A stretch of DNA of 64,000 nucleotides, taken from contig CANLYJ010000004.1 in the NCBI GenBank assembly GCA_947495295.1, positions 62,001-126,000 on the forward strand, written 5' to 3'. The stretch's first letter is position 1, and the number at the start of each line of letters is the position of its first letter. Shown here piece by piece: positions 54,115 through 62,697 of the stretch. The position numbers and the translations under genes are program-made. Source of the stretch: an uncultured Paracoccaceae bacterium. Its GTDB lineage: Bacteria > Pseudomonadota > Alphaproteobacteria > Rhodobacterales > Rhodobacteraceae. The notes under the pieces were generated by a model. That model was given only the letters and a program-made list of their open reading frames with translations. It was not told the DNA's origin and searched no databases.

Positions 54115-54623
54115 GCCGCAACCTCCGGTCCCGGGTGGCGCCATAGGTGCAGTGTTCCGAAGTCGGGATGATCAAAGCTTTCGTCCGGACGGCATCCCAA
54201 ACGCTTGGCCAAGGCGACCGAGCGTGTGTTGGTCGGATCAATCGCACTGATCAATGTGGTCCAGCCCAATGTTTCATAGGCATAAGCGCGGGCGGCCAAT
54301 GCAGCCTCTGCAGCGATCCCCCGCCCTTCGGCATTGTCAAAGACCGACCAGGCCAGTTCGGGTTCTGGCCAACCGACAGGATGAAAAAGACCGACAATAC
54401 CCAGCGGTGCATCGGTCGCACGGTCTGCAACCATCCAGCGACCAAAGCCGCGCAGCGTCCAATGGCCAATGATACCGGCCAATTGGTGAAACGCCTGACG
54501 GTCGGTAAATGGGCCGCCTGTTGCCGCAGTGCGCGGTGACGCGCGAAAGGCGGCATAGTCTTCGAAATCATCCCAGCGGGGCGCGCGCAAGGTTAGCCGG
54601 TCAGTATGCACGATAGGTATCAT
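54111..54623 (-). CDS. RimJ/RimL-type GNAT acetyltransferase (array member 4)
   Basis: A 170-residue protein: VHTDRLTLRAPRWDDF, GGPFTDRQAF, PEPELAWSVFD, acetyl-CoA loop AEGRGIAAEAALAA, and TRSVALAKRLGC. It is close in pattern to the next copy upstream. ATGA overlaps link it to both neighbours. The C-terminus ends in RHPGPEVAA, similar to the RHPA ends of the two copies upstream. Confidence 0.92.
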   Translation of the reverse strand: MIPIVHTDRLTLRAPRWDDFEDYAAFRASPRTAATGGPFTDRQAFHQLAGIIGHWTLRGFGRWMVADRATDAPLGIVGLFHPVGWPEPELAWSVFDNAEGRGIAAEAALAARAYAYETLGWTTLISAIDPTNTRSVALAKRLGCRPDESFDHPDFGTLHLWRHPGPEVAA

Positions 54624-55138
54624 GTCGCAGCCACCGGTGCAGGATGACGATAGACCAGTGTATCGGGATAAGCCTCTGGTTTTGGGGCCGTTTGGTCCAG
54701 CACTGCGCCCAGCTTTTCCGCCAAACGGATGGAGCGTGTGTTTTCCGGTGCGATATAGCTGACGGCAGTATCCCAGCCCAGTGCCTCATAGGCATGTCGC
54801 ACGGCTGCGGCTGCCGCTTCTGTCGCGACGCCAGTGCCTTCCAGATCACCGGAGAGGATGATCCAGCCAATCTCGGTCTCAGGCCAATCCGCGGGCACCC
54901 AAGGGCCAATCAGGCCCACGGCCTTGTCATCGCCGCGCAAGGTGACGGTCCACATACCATAGCCATGGATTTCCCAATGGCCCAATTCTGAAGCGAAATG
55001 TCGCCAGCTTTTGCCTACTGTGACTGGACCGCCCAACGATGTGGACCGGTCAGATGCAAAGAAGTCACGGAAAGCGGGCCAGTCTGCCGGTTTCGGACGG
55101 CGCAGGATAAGGCGCTGGGTTTGCAAGGTCGTACTCAT
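54620..55138 (-). CDS. RimJ/RimL-type GNAT acetyltransferase (array member 3)
   Basis: A 172-residue protein: LQTQRLILRRPKPADW, GGPVTVGKSW, PETEIGWIILS, acetyl-CoA loop LEGTGVATEAAAAAV, and TRSIRLAEKLGAVL, ending VYRHPAPVAAT. The segment GHWEIHGYGMWTV corresponds to GHW/GQW-x-G-GF/Y segments in all array members. Both ends overlap neighbours by 4 bp. Confidence 0.92.
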   Translation of the reverse strand: MSTTLQTQRLILRRPKPADWPAFRDFFASDRSTSLGGPVTVGKSWRHFASELGHWEIHGYGMWTVTLRGDDKAVGLIGPWVPADWPETEIGWIILSGDLEGTGVATEAAAAAVRHAYEALGWDTAVSYIAPENTRSIRLAEKLGAVLDQTAPKPEAYPDTLVYRHPAPVAAT

Positions 55139-55644
55139 GCTGCCACCGCCGGGTGACGATAGATTGTGACACTGTCGCCATTATCATACGTCTTTTCCCC
55201 ATCAGGAAAGCAGCCCAGCTTTTCCGCCAACAAGACCGAGCGCGTGTTTTCTGGCGCGATCAGGGACATCAAGGGAGCCAGCCCAAGCGTATGATACGCG
55301 TGCTCACGCACTGCCAGTGCGGCCTCATACGCGAAGCCCCTGCCCTCGAATGCGGCGTAAACGGTCCACGCCAATTCCGGTTCATCCAGATCAATTGGAT
55401 GGCGTAACTGCGTGCGTCCGACCGGTGCGCCCGTTGCGGTTTCTGTCATGAAGAACGCGCCATAGCCACGGACAGCCCATTGGCCAAGGCCTTGCATGCA
55501 GCTGTCCCAACTGTCGCGTGGATCATCGGTTGGTCCGCCCAGAAACTTTGAACGATCAGTGGCACAGAATGCATGGAATGCATCGTAATGCGCCATGCTA
55601 AACGGTCCCAATGTCAGCCGGTCAGTGGTCAGTGTCGTGATCAT
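55135..55644 (-). CDS. RimJ/RimL-type GNAT acetyltransferase (array member 2)
   Basis: A 169-residue protein: LTTDRLTLGPFSMAHYDAF, GGPTDDPRDSW, EPELAWTVYA, acetyl-CoA loop FEGRGFAYEAALAV, TRSVLLAEKLGCFP and a RHPAVAA end. The ATGA overlap is present on both sides. Divergence from its neighbours is high except at the motifs, so the array is not a product of very recent duplication. Confidence 0.92.
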   Translation of the reverse strand: MITTLTTDRLTLGPFSMAHYDAFHAFCATDRSKFLGGPTDDPRDSWDSCMQGLGQWAVRGYGAFFMTETATGAPVGRTQLRHPIDLDEPELAWTVYAAFEGRGFAYEAALAVREHAYHTLGLAPLMSLIAPENTRSVLLAEKLGCFPDGEKTYDNGDSVTIYRHPAVAA

Positions 55645-56189
55645 TGCGTCGCCTCCGACGCCTGTTTCACCGCACGGGGATCATCATAGGGCAAATGCCG
55701 GAAAAAGATGACCTTTTCGCCATCAACCACGCCACGTCGGTCCTCCATCGCGCCCAATCGAGACGCAAGCCGCAGCGAACGGAAATTATCTGGTGCGATC
55801 ATTGAAATCAGCGGCTCCAGATTGAGCGTGCGTCCGGCCCATTCGCGCACGGCGCAGGCGGCTTCGAAGGCATAAGACTTGCCTTCATAGCCATCAAACA
55901 TGTGCCATGCCAGTTCCGGCTGCGGCCATTCGATGTGGTTCACGATCCCGACCCGGCCCGTAGCCACACCGGTTTCCCGCTCTGTCACGGTGAAAAACCC
56001 GTAGCCGTGCCAGTTCCAATGCCCGATCCCTGCGATAAAGCCGCGCCAGGCGTCCCGTTCGGTGCCTTTGCCGCCCACAACCTCCATCCGGTCAGATCGG
56101 GTGACCCATGCGGTAAAGGCCGCAAGGTCCCGTTTCTGCGGGCCGCGCAATTCTAGACGCGTTGTGGTGAGGGTGGGGGCGGGTGTCAT
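55641..56189 (-). CDS. RimJ/RimL-type GNAT acetyltransferase (array member 1, first)
   Basis: A 182-residue protein starting MTPAPTLTTTRLELRGPQKR. It has VGGKGTERDAW, PQPELAWHMFD, the loop YEGKSYAFEAACAV and FRSLRLASRLGAM. The second Gly of the acetyl-CoA loop (EGxG in all other copies) is Ser here, which may weaken cofactor binding. A 38-codon upstream extension reads like non-coding DNA and is rejected. It lies 129 bases after ffh and leads the array. Confidence 0.9.
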   Translation of the reverse strand: MTPAPTLTTTRLELRGPQKRDLAAFTAWVTRSDRMEVVGGKGTERDAWRGFIAGIGHWNWHGYGFFTVTERETGVATGRVGIVNHIEWPQPELAWHMFDGYEGKSYAFEAACAVREWAGRTLNLEPLISMIAPDNFRSLRLASRLGAMEDRRGVVDGEKVIFFRHLPYDDPRAVKQASEATQ

Positions 56190-56318
56190 TATCTGATCCG
56201 GCGGACGCGCTGACGCGCGACGACATTTTTGGATTGGCGCACCGTTTCTGCCGCGGTGATTGCGGTGACGTGGGGATGCCTCCGGCGGGAGTATTTTGGG
56301 CAAAATGATGACATGGCG

Positions 56319-57809
56319 TTACTTCTTTTTTCCAAAGCCGGAAAGGCCGGGGGGCAGTTGCATGCCGCCGCCGCCAAGGCCGGGCATGCCTGCGGGCATC
56401 TTGCCTTGCAGTTCCTTTGCCGCCTTCGCCATCGCCTCGGGGTCGTTCATGTCGGGCATGCCGCCGCCTTTGCCGAACATGCCTTTCATGGCTTGTTTCA
56501 GCATGCCGCCCTTGCCCATCTTCTTCATCATCCCCGCCATCTGCTTGTGTTGCTTCACAAGGCGGTTGAGTTCGGACACTTCCAGACCGGCACCTTTGGC
56601 GATCCGCTTCTTGCGCGACGCGGCAAGCAGGTCGGGGTTTGCCCGTTCTTTCTTGGTCATTGAATTGATCAGGGCGATCTGGCGTTTCAGGATGCTGTCG
56701 TCAAAGCCTGCCTGATCCATCTGTTTGGCCATCTTCTGGGCACCGGGCATCATGCCCATCATCCCTTCCATGCCGCCCATCTTCATCATCTGTTCAAGCT
56801 GCATTTTCAGGTCATTCATATTGAACCGGCCCTTTTGGAACCGTTTCATCATGCGCTCGGCTTGTTCGGCCTCGATGGTTTCCTGTGCCTTTTCGACAAG
56901 CGCCACGATGTCGCCCATCCCAAGGATGCGGCCCGCGATCCGTTCGGGTTCGAACGTTTCAATCGCGTCCATCTTTTCGCCCAAGCCGACAAAGCGGATC
57001 GGTTTGCCGGTGATCGCACGCATCGACAGGGCTGCACCGCCGCGTCCGTCCCCGTCCATCCGGGTCAAAACAACACCGGTCACGCCGATCTTGTCGTCAA
57101 ATTCCTGTGCGACGTTCACTGCGTCCTGACCGGTCAGGCCATCGACGACCAGCAGCGTTTCGCGCGGGGTGGCAACATCGCGCACTTCGGCGGCCTGCGC
57201 GATCAATTCCTGATCAATGTGCAGACGGCCCGCCGTGTCGAGCATATAGATGTCATACCCGCCAAGGCTGGCCTGCGTCTTCGCGCGTTTGGCGATTTGC
57301 ACAGGCGTTTCACCTGGCACGATGGGCAGTGTGTCCACGCCAATCTGGCCGCCCAAAATCGCCAACTGTTCCATCGCAGCGGGGCGGTTGGTGTCAAGCG
57401 AGGCCATCAGCACCCGCTTGCCTTCGCGGTCTTTCAACCGCTTGGCCAGTTTTGCTGTCGTGGTCGTCTTACCGGAACCTTGCAGACCGACCATCAGGAT
57501 TGGGGCGGGTGGGTTATCGATTTTTAGCGCGCCGGGATCGTCGTCGCCGGTCAGGACATGTTGCAATTCGTCATGGACGATTTTGACGACCTGCTGGCCG
57601 GGGGTGATCGACTTGGTCACCGCCTGACCGGTTGCCTTCTCCTGCACCGCTTTGACGAAATCGCGGGCCACCGGCAGCGACACGTCGGCCTCTAGCAGCG
57701 CGACGCGCACTTCGCGCAGGGCGGTTTTGACGTCATCTTCGGATAGCGCACCTTGCTTGGTCAGCTTGTCGAATACACCGGACAGGCGTTCGGATAGATT
57801 TTCAAACAT
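56319..57809 (-). CDS. ffh: Signal recognition particle protein Ffh
   Basis: Ffh binds signal peptides and 4.5S RNA and docks with FtsY. The 496-residue protein has the N domain (MFENLSERLSGVFDKLTKQG), the G domain (GLQGSGKTTTTAKLA near 107, DTNRPAAMEQL, DTAGRLHID, TRMDGDGRGGAAL) and the Met-rich M domain (GMEGMMGMMPGAQKMAKQMD, MTKKERANPDLL, SRKKRIAKGAG). The Gly/Met/Pro-rich tail ends GFGKKK. It is the first gene of the large minus-strand block. No SRP RNA gene is seen nearby. Confidence 0.97.
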   Translation of the reverse strand: MFENLSERLSGVFDKLTKQGALSEDDVKTALREVRVALLEADVSLPVARDFVKAVQEKATGQAVTKSITPGQQVVKIVHDELQHVLTGDDDPGALKIDNPPAPILMVGLQGSGKTTTTAKLAKRLKDREGKRVLMASLDTNRPAAMEQLAILGGQIGVDTLPIVPGETPVQIAKRAKTQASLGGYDIYMLDTAGRLHIDQELIAQAAEVRDVATPRETLLVVDGLTGQDAVNVAQEFDDKIGVTGVVLTRMDGDGRGGAALSMRAITGKPIRFVGLGEKMDAIETFEPERIAGRILGMGDIVALVEKAQETIEAEQAERMMKRFQKGRFNMNDLKMQLEQMMKMGGMEGMMGMMPGAQKMAKQMDQAGFDDSILKRQIALINSMTKKERANPDLLAASRKKRIAKGAGLEVSELNRLVKQHKQMAGMMKKMGKGGMLKQAMKGMFGKGGGMPDMNDPEAMAKAAKELQGKMPAGMPGLGGGGMQLPPGLSGFGKKK

Positions 57810-57964
57810 CGGCCAAGGCCCTCACGTCGTTTCGGTTACCGTGCCTATATAAGAACGCGCGGCAAAAAGCAGTAGCGCCCCCGTGGGCGCGACGCGCTGA
57901 CGGAGGGCGATCCCCTAAAGATCGGGGACCGGAAAGCTGGCGCTATCCGGGTATTGGGGGCCGT

Positions 57965-58466
57965 TTACGCCTGGCGGTCAGTTGAGTCAACATCCTGCGC
58001 CAGCCAATCGTTGATTGTATCAGCCGCCCGTTTCGCGCCGTTCCCGCTGGAGTAGACTGGTGTTACTGGATGTGTTCCCGCGTCCATACCACCACCCAGC
58101 ACCAGTGCGACCCGATAGGTTGCGCCACCTTTGCCGCCATAATGGGCACTGCGTCAGTGCCCGCTCAAGACGGGTCAGTTCGTGCTTAACGCGGGTCCGG
58201 CCGAGAAAGGTTGAATGGCGCAGTTCAACCAGGTTGCGGCTGCGATCCAGGATAACTTCGTCTCGGCGGACAAATGCAACAAGAAAGATGCACAGAAAGG
58301 TGGGGATAGCCAGCAACCCCCAGAACGCACCCACCATGTCACCGGCGAATAGGGCGTTCAGCCCGAACCCGAGCATCGCCAGAATGAAGGCTGAAAATAC
58401 TATGGCAATGATCCAGGAAACATCCCGCAAGATCAGTTGTTGGGATGTGTTACGGATGATTTTCAT
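57965..58466 (-). pseudogene. Small membrane protein gene with an internal frameshift
   Basis: The frame from ATG 58466 gives two hydrophobic helices (WIIAIVFSAFILAMLGFGL and GLLAIPTFLCIFLVAFV), then a basic segment to VKHELTRLERALTQ at about 58150. Beyond this, the original frame runs to TGA 58020 as an odd Arg/Trp-rich tail. The next frame instead continues with HYGGKGGATYRVALVLGGG, DAGTHPVTPVYSSGNGAKRA and IDW-like NDWLAQDV to TAA 57965, which reads as real protein. The shift falls at a small palindrome (GCACTG-ACG-CAGTGC, about 58146-58160). Mutation or sequencing error; function unknown. Confidence 0.72.
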
Positions 58467-58530
58467 ATCGCAGTGTTATGCAGGTCGCGATATTGGATCA
58501 ACCCACTGTCTTGCTTGCATTCATGCGCAA

Positions 58531-59070
58531 CTAGGCTGCGGTCGCTGAAACGGTATCCTTGGCGATGTCGATGGTAACCTCGGTAATTCCGATAAACCGC
58601 AGGACCTGACGCATGTGCGGTGTTGCAAAATCTACGGCGCTGTCCACAGGCACCCCGCCCGACGCCACGCTGACGATCGCGCGTTTGCCTTCAAGCAGTC
58701 CGATGGGGCCGTTTTCAGTATAGTGGAAGGTCACACCGGGCCGGGCAACAAGGTCAATCCACGCCTTGAGCGCGGCCGGCATGCCGAAGTTGTAGATTGG
58801 CATCCCAATCACAACGACATCGGCGGCCTGTAGCTCTCCGATCAGTTCATCAGACAGGGCCAACGCCGCGCGCTCCGTATCCGTCCGGTCCGCTTCTGGC
58901 ACTAGCCGAGCATTGATCCATGTCTCGTCAACCTGCGGAAGCGGCGATTTTGCCAGATCGCGCGAGATGATGCGTGTGGGTGCAAGACGCGCGACCAATG
59001 TGCCGGTCGATGCGCGGCTGGTGGATTGGTCAATTGTGCCTGACGCGTTGATATGTAGGACAGTTGTCAT
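58531..59070 (-). CDS. azoR: FMN-dependent NADH-azoreductase family protein
   Basis: A 179-residue flavodoxin-fold protein: TTVLHINASGTIDQSTSR at the start (FMN phosphate loop), VVIGMPIYNFGMPAALKAWI near residue 85, GVTFHYTENGPIGLLEGK and VASGGVPVDS later. AzoR enzymes reduce quinones and azo compounds using NADH. The start at 59070 has CAGGAG eight bases upstream. It is divergent from the LysR gene that probably controls it. Confidence 0.92.
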   Translation of the reverse strand: MTTVLHINASGTIDQSTSRASTGTLVARLAPTRIISRDLAKSPLPQVDETWINARLVPEADRTDTERAALALSDELIGELQAADVVVIGMPIYNFGMPAALKAWIDLVARPGVTFHYTENGPIGLLEGKRAIVSVASGGVPVDSAVDFATPHMRQVLRFIGITEVTIDIAKDTVSATAA

Positions 59071-59172
59071 GTGATTGCTCCTGATTATGGTTGGCATCAA
59101 AGTAGCTATTGCATCTGCGAACGAAATGCCGGATTTTTCACAAGGTATGTTTGTGGATGCACAGGATTAGGT

Positions 59173-60051
59173 ATGGATAACTGGGATGAGATTCGCACCG
59201 CATTTCAGGTTGCCCGTAGAGGGACAGTCAGTGGTGCCGCAGAGGCGCTGGGTGTGCATCATGCGACTGTGATCCGCCATATCGATGCGCTTGAAGGCAG
59301 GTTGGGGGTCAAACTGTTCCAGCGCCACGCGCGTGGATACACGGCAACGGAGGCCGGCCAAGACCTGCTTCAGGTCGCGCAGGCGACAGACGATCAATTC
59401 ACTCAACTGGCCGGACGGATTAAAGGACAGGGCGAGGGTGTGTCGGGCGATCTCGTCATCACCTCGCTGGATATGTTGTCGGGAATGCTGACCCCGGTGA
59501 TGGTGGCCTTTCAGGCCGAACATCCCGAGGTGCGCATTCGCTACCGGACTGGTGACCGGGTGTTCCGATTGGAATATGGCGAGGCGCATGTCGCCATCCG
59601 CGCAGGTTCTATGCCAGAGGAGCCTGACAATGTCGTGCAACCCTTCATGTCGCAGCGCATGTCACTGGCAGCATCCGATGCCTATATTGCGCAGCACGGG
59701 ATACCGACAGGTATAGAGGACCTGCCGAACCATTACTTCGTTGTGTACGATAACGAAAAATCACGCGCCCCGTTTGGTATCTGGCTGCGTGAAAGGGTAC
59801 CGGAAGAACGGTACACCTATCGCGCCAATGACAACCGCAATATGCTGGATGCCATCATGGCAGGCGCGGGTATCGGTTTTGTCATCAGTCAGGAGGTCGA
59901 CAGGAACCCTGAGCTGACCGAGGTGATCCCAAGCGAGGAGAATTGGTCGGCGCCATTGTGGCTGGTCACCCATGTTGATCTGCACAGAACGACCAAGGTT
60001 CAGGCGTTTCTGCGGTTTCTCAAAGAACATATGAAAAGCGTGTCGCATTAA
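59173..60051 (+). CDS. LysR-family transcriptional regulator
   Basis: A 292-residue LysR protein: helix-turn-helix in FQVARRGTVSGAAEALGVHH and ATVIRHIDALEGRLGVKLFQ, effector domain from VSGDLVITSLDMLSGML. Its 102-base shared promoter region with azoR suggests control of azoR. The EamA gene starts in its stop codon (TAATG), so the two are co-expressed. Confidence 0.92.
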   Translation: MDNWDEIRTAFQVARRGTVSGAAEALGVHHATVIRHIDALEGRLGVKLFQRHARGYTATEAGQDLLQVAQATDDQFTQLAGRIKGQGEGVSGDLVITSLDMLSGMLTPVMVAFQAEHPEVRIRYRTGDRVFRLEYGEAHVAIRAGSMPEEPDNVVQPFMSQRMSLAASDAYIAQHGIPTGIEDLPNHYFVVYDNEKSRAPFGIWLRERVPEERYTYRANDNRNMLDAIMAGAGIGFVISQEVDRNPELTEVIPSEENWSAPLWLVTHVDLHRTTKVQAFLRFLKEHMKSVSH

Positions 60052-60926
60052 TGCGCCCCGCGCAGTTGGGGCATCTTGCGATGCTTCTGTTTTCAATGCT
60101 TGTTGCGGGGTCCTTTGCATTGGGCGCAATGGCAGCGAACGCGATATCACCGCTCGCGCTGAATGCCGTTCGTTTCTGGATCGCGGTGATCGTGATCGGG
60201 GTCGCCATTCTGGCAACAACCGTGATCCGGCGGGAGGCTGCCGCGGCCCCATGGCGCTATGTCGTGCTTGCGGGGTTTCTGACGACATATTTTGTGCTGA
60301 TGTTTGAAGGGCTGAAAACAGCGCCGCCTGTCAGTGCTGCGGCTGTGTTCACACTGACACCCATTTTGTCTGCCGGGTTTGGCTGGTTGCTTTTGCGGCA
60401 GGTCCTGACACTACGGATGGGGCTCGCCCTTTTTATCGGTGCGCTTGGTGCGCTTTGGGTGATTTTTCGAGCGGACCTTGCGGCGATCCTGCGGTTTGAG
60501 GTCGGGCAGGGTGAGCTGATCTATTTCTGGGGTTGCGTGGCCCATGCGGTGTATACCCCGTTGGTCCGCAAGCTGAACCGGGGCGAGCCTGCCGTGGTTT
60601 TTACCTTTGGCGTGTTGCTGGTGGGGGCCGTGATGTTGACCGTCGTTGGCTGGCACGATTTGCGGGCGACAGAATGGGCGGCACTTCCCAGTATCGTCTG
60701 GATCACAATCATTTATACGGCGGTCTTTGCCAGTGCGACCACCTTCACGCTGTTGCAGTTTGCGACGCTACGCCTGCCAAGTTCGAAGGTGATGGCGTAT
60801 ACCTATCTGACCCCTTCATGGGTTATCGTCTGGGGTGTTGCACTTGGGGGTGGTTGGCCGCCCGTGCTTGTGCTGGCCGGTGTCGGGCTGACGGTTGTGG
60901 CGCTGTGGCTGTTGTTGAAAGAGTAG
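60051..60926 (+). CDS. EamA/DMT family transporter
   Basis: A 291-residue membrane protein with ten helices: LAMLLFSMLVAGSFALGAMA, FEGLKTAPPVSAAAVFTLTP (end of the first half) and FATLRLPSSKVMAYTYLTPS in the second half. Substrate unknown. One-base overlap with the LysR gene. It is the third EamA-type carrier in the window; the three are not obviously recent copies of each other. Confidence 0.9.
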   Translation: MRPAQLGHLAMLLFSMLVAGSFALGAMAANAISPLALNAVRFWIAVIVIGVAILATTVIRREAAAAPWRYVVLAGFLTTYFVLMFEGLKTAPPVSAAAVFTLTPILSAGFGWLLLRQVLTLRMGLALFIGALGALWVIFRADLAAILRFEVGQGELIYFWGCVAHAVYTPLVRKLNRGEPAVVFTFGVLLVGAVMLTVVGWHDLRATEWAALPSIVWITIIYTAVFASATTFTLLQFATLRLPSSKVMAYTYLTPSWVIVWGVALGGGWPPVLVLAGVGLTVVALWLLLKE

Positions 60927-60996
60927 CGAGTAAAGGCTGTCCGGTGACCATTTCGATTGGCTTGGCCGATATCACGCCAATCGTAATGCTCTGATA

Positions 60997-61809
60997 TTAT
61001 GCATCGGCCATCTGCTCCTCGCGTTGCTGTTTTACAATCGCGCGTTTTGAGGTGATTGAGGCGGTGATGACACCGAACGTTACGATGGCGATGATGATCG
61101 TCGACAGCGCGTTGATCTCTGGACTCACCCCCAGCCGGACGGAAGAGAAAATTTTGATTGGTAGAGTTGTTGAGGCTGGACCGGCCGTGAAGCTGGCGAT
61201 CACCAGATCGTCCAGTGACAGTGTAAACGCCAGCAACCACCCCGAGATCACGGCGGGTGCGATGATAGGCAAGGTCACGCTTTTGAACGCATCCCAACCG
61301 GTGCAGCCAAGATCATAGGCGGCTTCCTCCAATGACCGGTCAAAACTGGCCATGCGCGAACTGACAACCACAGACACGTAGCACATTGAAAACGTCGCAT
61401 GCGCGAGGACGATTGTGGTCACACCGCGCGGCAACCCGATAGAGATGAAGAGAAGCAACAGTGATAGTCCAGTGATCACTTCGGGCATCACCAGCGGGGC
61501 GTAGATCATCCCCGAGAACAGCGTGCGACCAAAAAACCGACCTGAACGCACAAGGACAAAGGCTGCCATGGTGCCAAGGATCGTGGCAATCGTAGAGGAA
61601 ATCAGTCCCACTTTGATCGTGACCCAGGCGGCATCAAGGAAAGCCTCGTTCTGCATAAGTTCGCCGTACCATTTGGTGGAAAAACCACCCCAGACGGTCA
61701 CCAGCTTTGATGCGTTGAAGCTGTAGATCACGAGAATTAGCATTGGGATATAGAGGAACGCGAAGCCCACGGTTAGTGAGACCACGTTGAAGGAGGTCAT
61801 GCGCCTCAT
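60997..61809 (-). CDS. potI: Spermidine/putrescine-type ABC transporter permease (PotI-like)
   Basis: A 270-residue inner-membrane protein with six helices. The EAA loop that contacts the ATPase is SLEEAAYDLGCTGWDAFKSV near residue 155, and SLDDLVIASFTAGP is typical of polyamine permeases of the PotC/PotI type. Its ATG overlaps the stop of the potH gene (ATGA). It is last in the operon. Confidence 0.92.
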   Translation of the reverse strand: MRRMTSFNVVSLTVGFAFLYIPMLILVIYSFNASKLVTVWGGFSTKWYGELMQNEAFLDAAWVTIKVGLISSTIATILGTMAAFVLVRSGRFFGRTLFSGMIYAPLVMPEVITGLSLLLLFISIGLPRGVTTIVLAHATFSMCYVSVVVSSRMASFDRSLEEAAYDLGCTGWDAFKSVTLPIIAPAVISGWLLAFTLSLDDLVIASFTAGPASTTLPIKIFSSVRLGVSPEINALSTIIIAIVTFGVITASITSKRAIVKQQREEQMADA

Positions 61810-62693
61810 TGTTCTGCCTCCCGCTGTTTTTGTTCGTTGCGCTGAAACAGGATGATGGGCACGACAAGGATAAGCAGCAGGATAACCGCGACGGCAGAGG
61901 CCACGGGCCAGTCGCGGTTAGAAAAGAACTCTTCCCAGAGAACCTTGCCGATCATCAGCGTGTCGGACCCGCCCAGCAGCGAGGGAATAACAAATTCGCC
62001 CAAGGCTGGAATGAAGACAAGAAAGCAGCCCGCGATAATACCCGGTTTGGACAGCGGTGCCGTGACGGACCAGAATGCCTGAATACGGGTGCAGCCGAGA
62101 TCTTCTGCGGCTTCGAGCAATGTGCCGTCCAGCTTTTCCAAGGTTGCATAGATCGGTAACACCATGAAAGGCAGGTAAGTGTAGACGATGCCGATATAGA
62201 CAGCGATGTCGGTGTTCAGGATCTTGGCTGGCTCAGCGAGAATCCCTGTCCAGATCAGAAACTGGTTTAAAAACCCTTCGTTCGACAAGATTCCAATCCA
62301 CGCATAAACGCGGATCAGAAAGCTGGTCCAAAACGGCAGAATGATCAGCAGCATCAGCGTTGGACGCCAATGATTCGGGGCATTTGCCATGCCGTAAGCG
62401 ATTGGGAAACCGACAAGTAGTGTCAGGAATGTCGCGATCAACGCGATTTTCAGGCTGGAAAGGTAGGCTTTCCAATACAGGTCGTCTTCGGTCAGGAACC
62501 AGAAGTTTTCAAGATCAAGCTCTGCCCAGAATGCACGAAACCCTGTCCAACCGTCGGACAGGTCAAGCTGCGGCGTATAAGGCGGGATCGACAGGGCAAC
62601 ATCGGACAGCGCGATTTTCAACACGATGCCAAAAGGCACCAAAAACAGGATCAACAGCCATAAATAAGGGATACTTATAAGAAGCCTGCGCAT
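61806..62693 (-). CDS. potH: Spermidine/putrescine-type ABC transporter permease (PotH-like)
   Basis: A 295-residue permease with six helices and a large periplasmic loop between helices 1 and 2 (PPYTPQLDLSDGWTGF). The EAA motif TLLEAAEDLGCTRIQAFWSV lies near residue 190; GEFVIPSLLGGSDTLMIGK is the PotB/PotH-type signature. It pairs with PotI; its start lies 4 bases after potG. Confidence 0.93.
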   Translation of the reverse strand: MRRLLISIPYLWLLILFLVPFGIVLKIALSDVALSIPPYTPQLDLSDGWTGFRAFWAELDLENFWFLTEDDLYWKAYLSSLKIALIATFLTLLVGFPIAYGMANAPNHWRPTLMLLIILPFWTSFLIRVYAWIGILSNEGFLNQFLIWTGILAEPAKILNTDIAVYIGIVYTYLPFMVLPIYATLEKLDGTLLEAAEDLGCTRIQAFWSVTAPLSKPGIIAGCFLVFIPALGEFVIPSLLGGSDTLMIGKVLWEEFFSNRDWPVASAVAVILLLILVVPIILFQRNEQKQREAEQ

Positions 62694-62697
62694 CTCG

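Noticed and set aside
57810-57964. Possible SRP RNA gene upstream of ffh
   Set aside because: Small GC hairpins occur, but the conserved SRP RNA core (GGAAG..AGCA type tetraloop and internal loop) could not be found.
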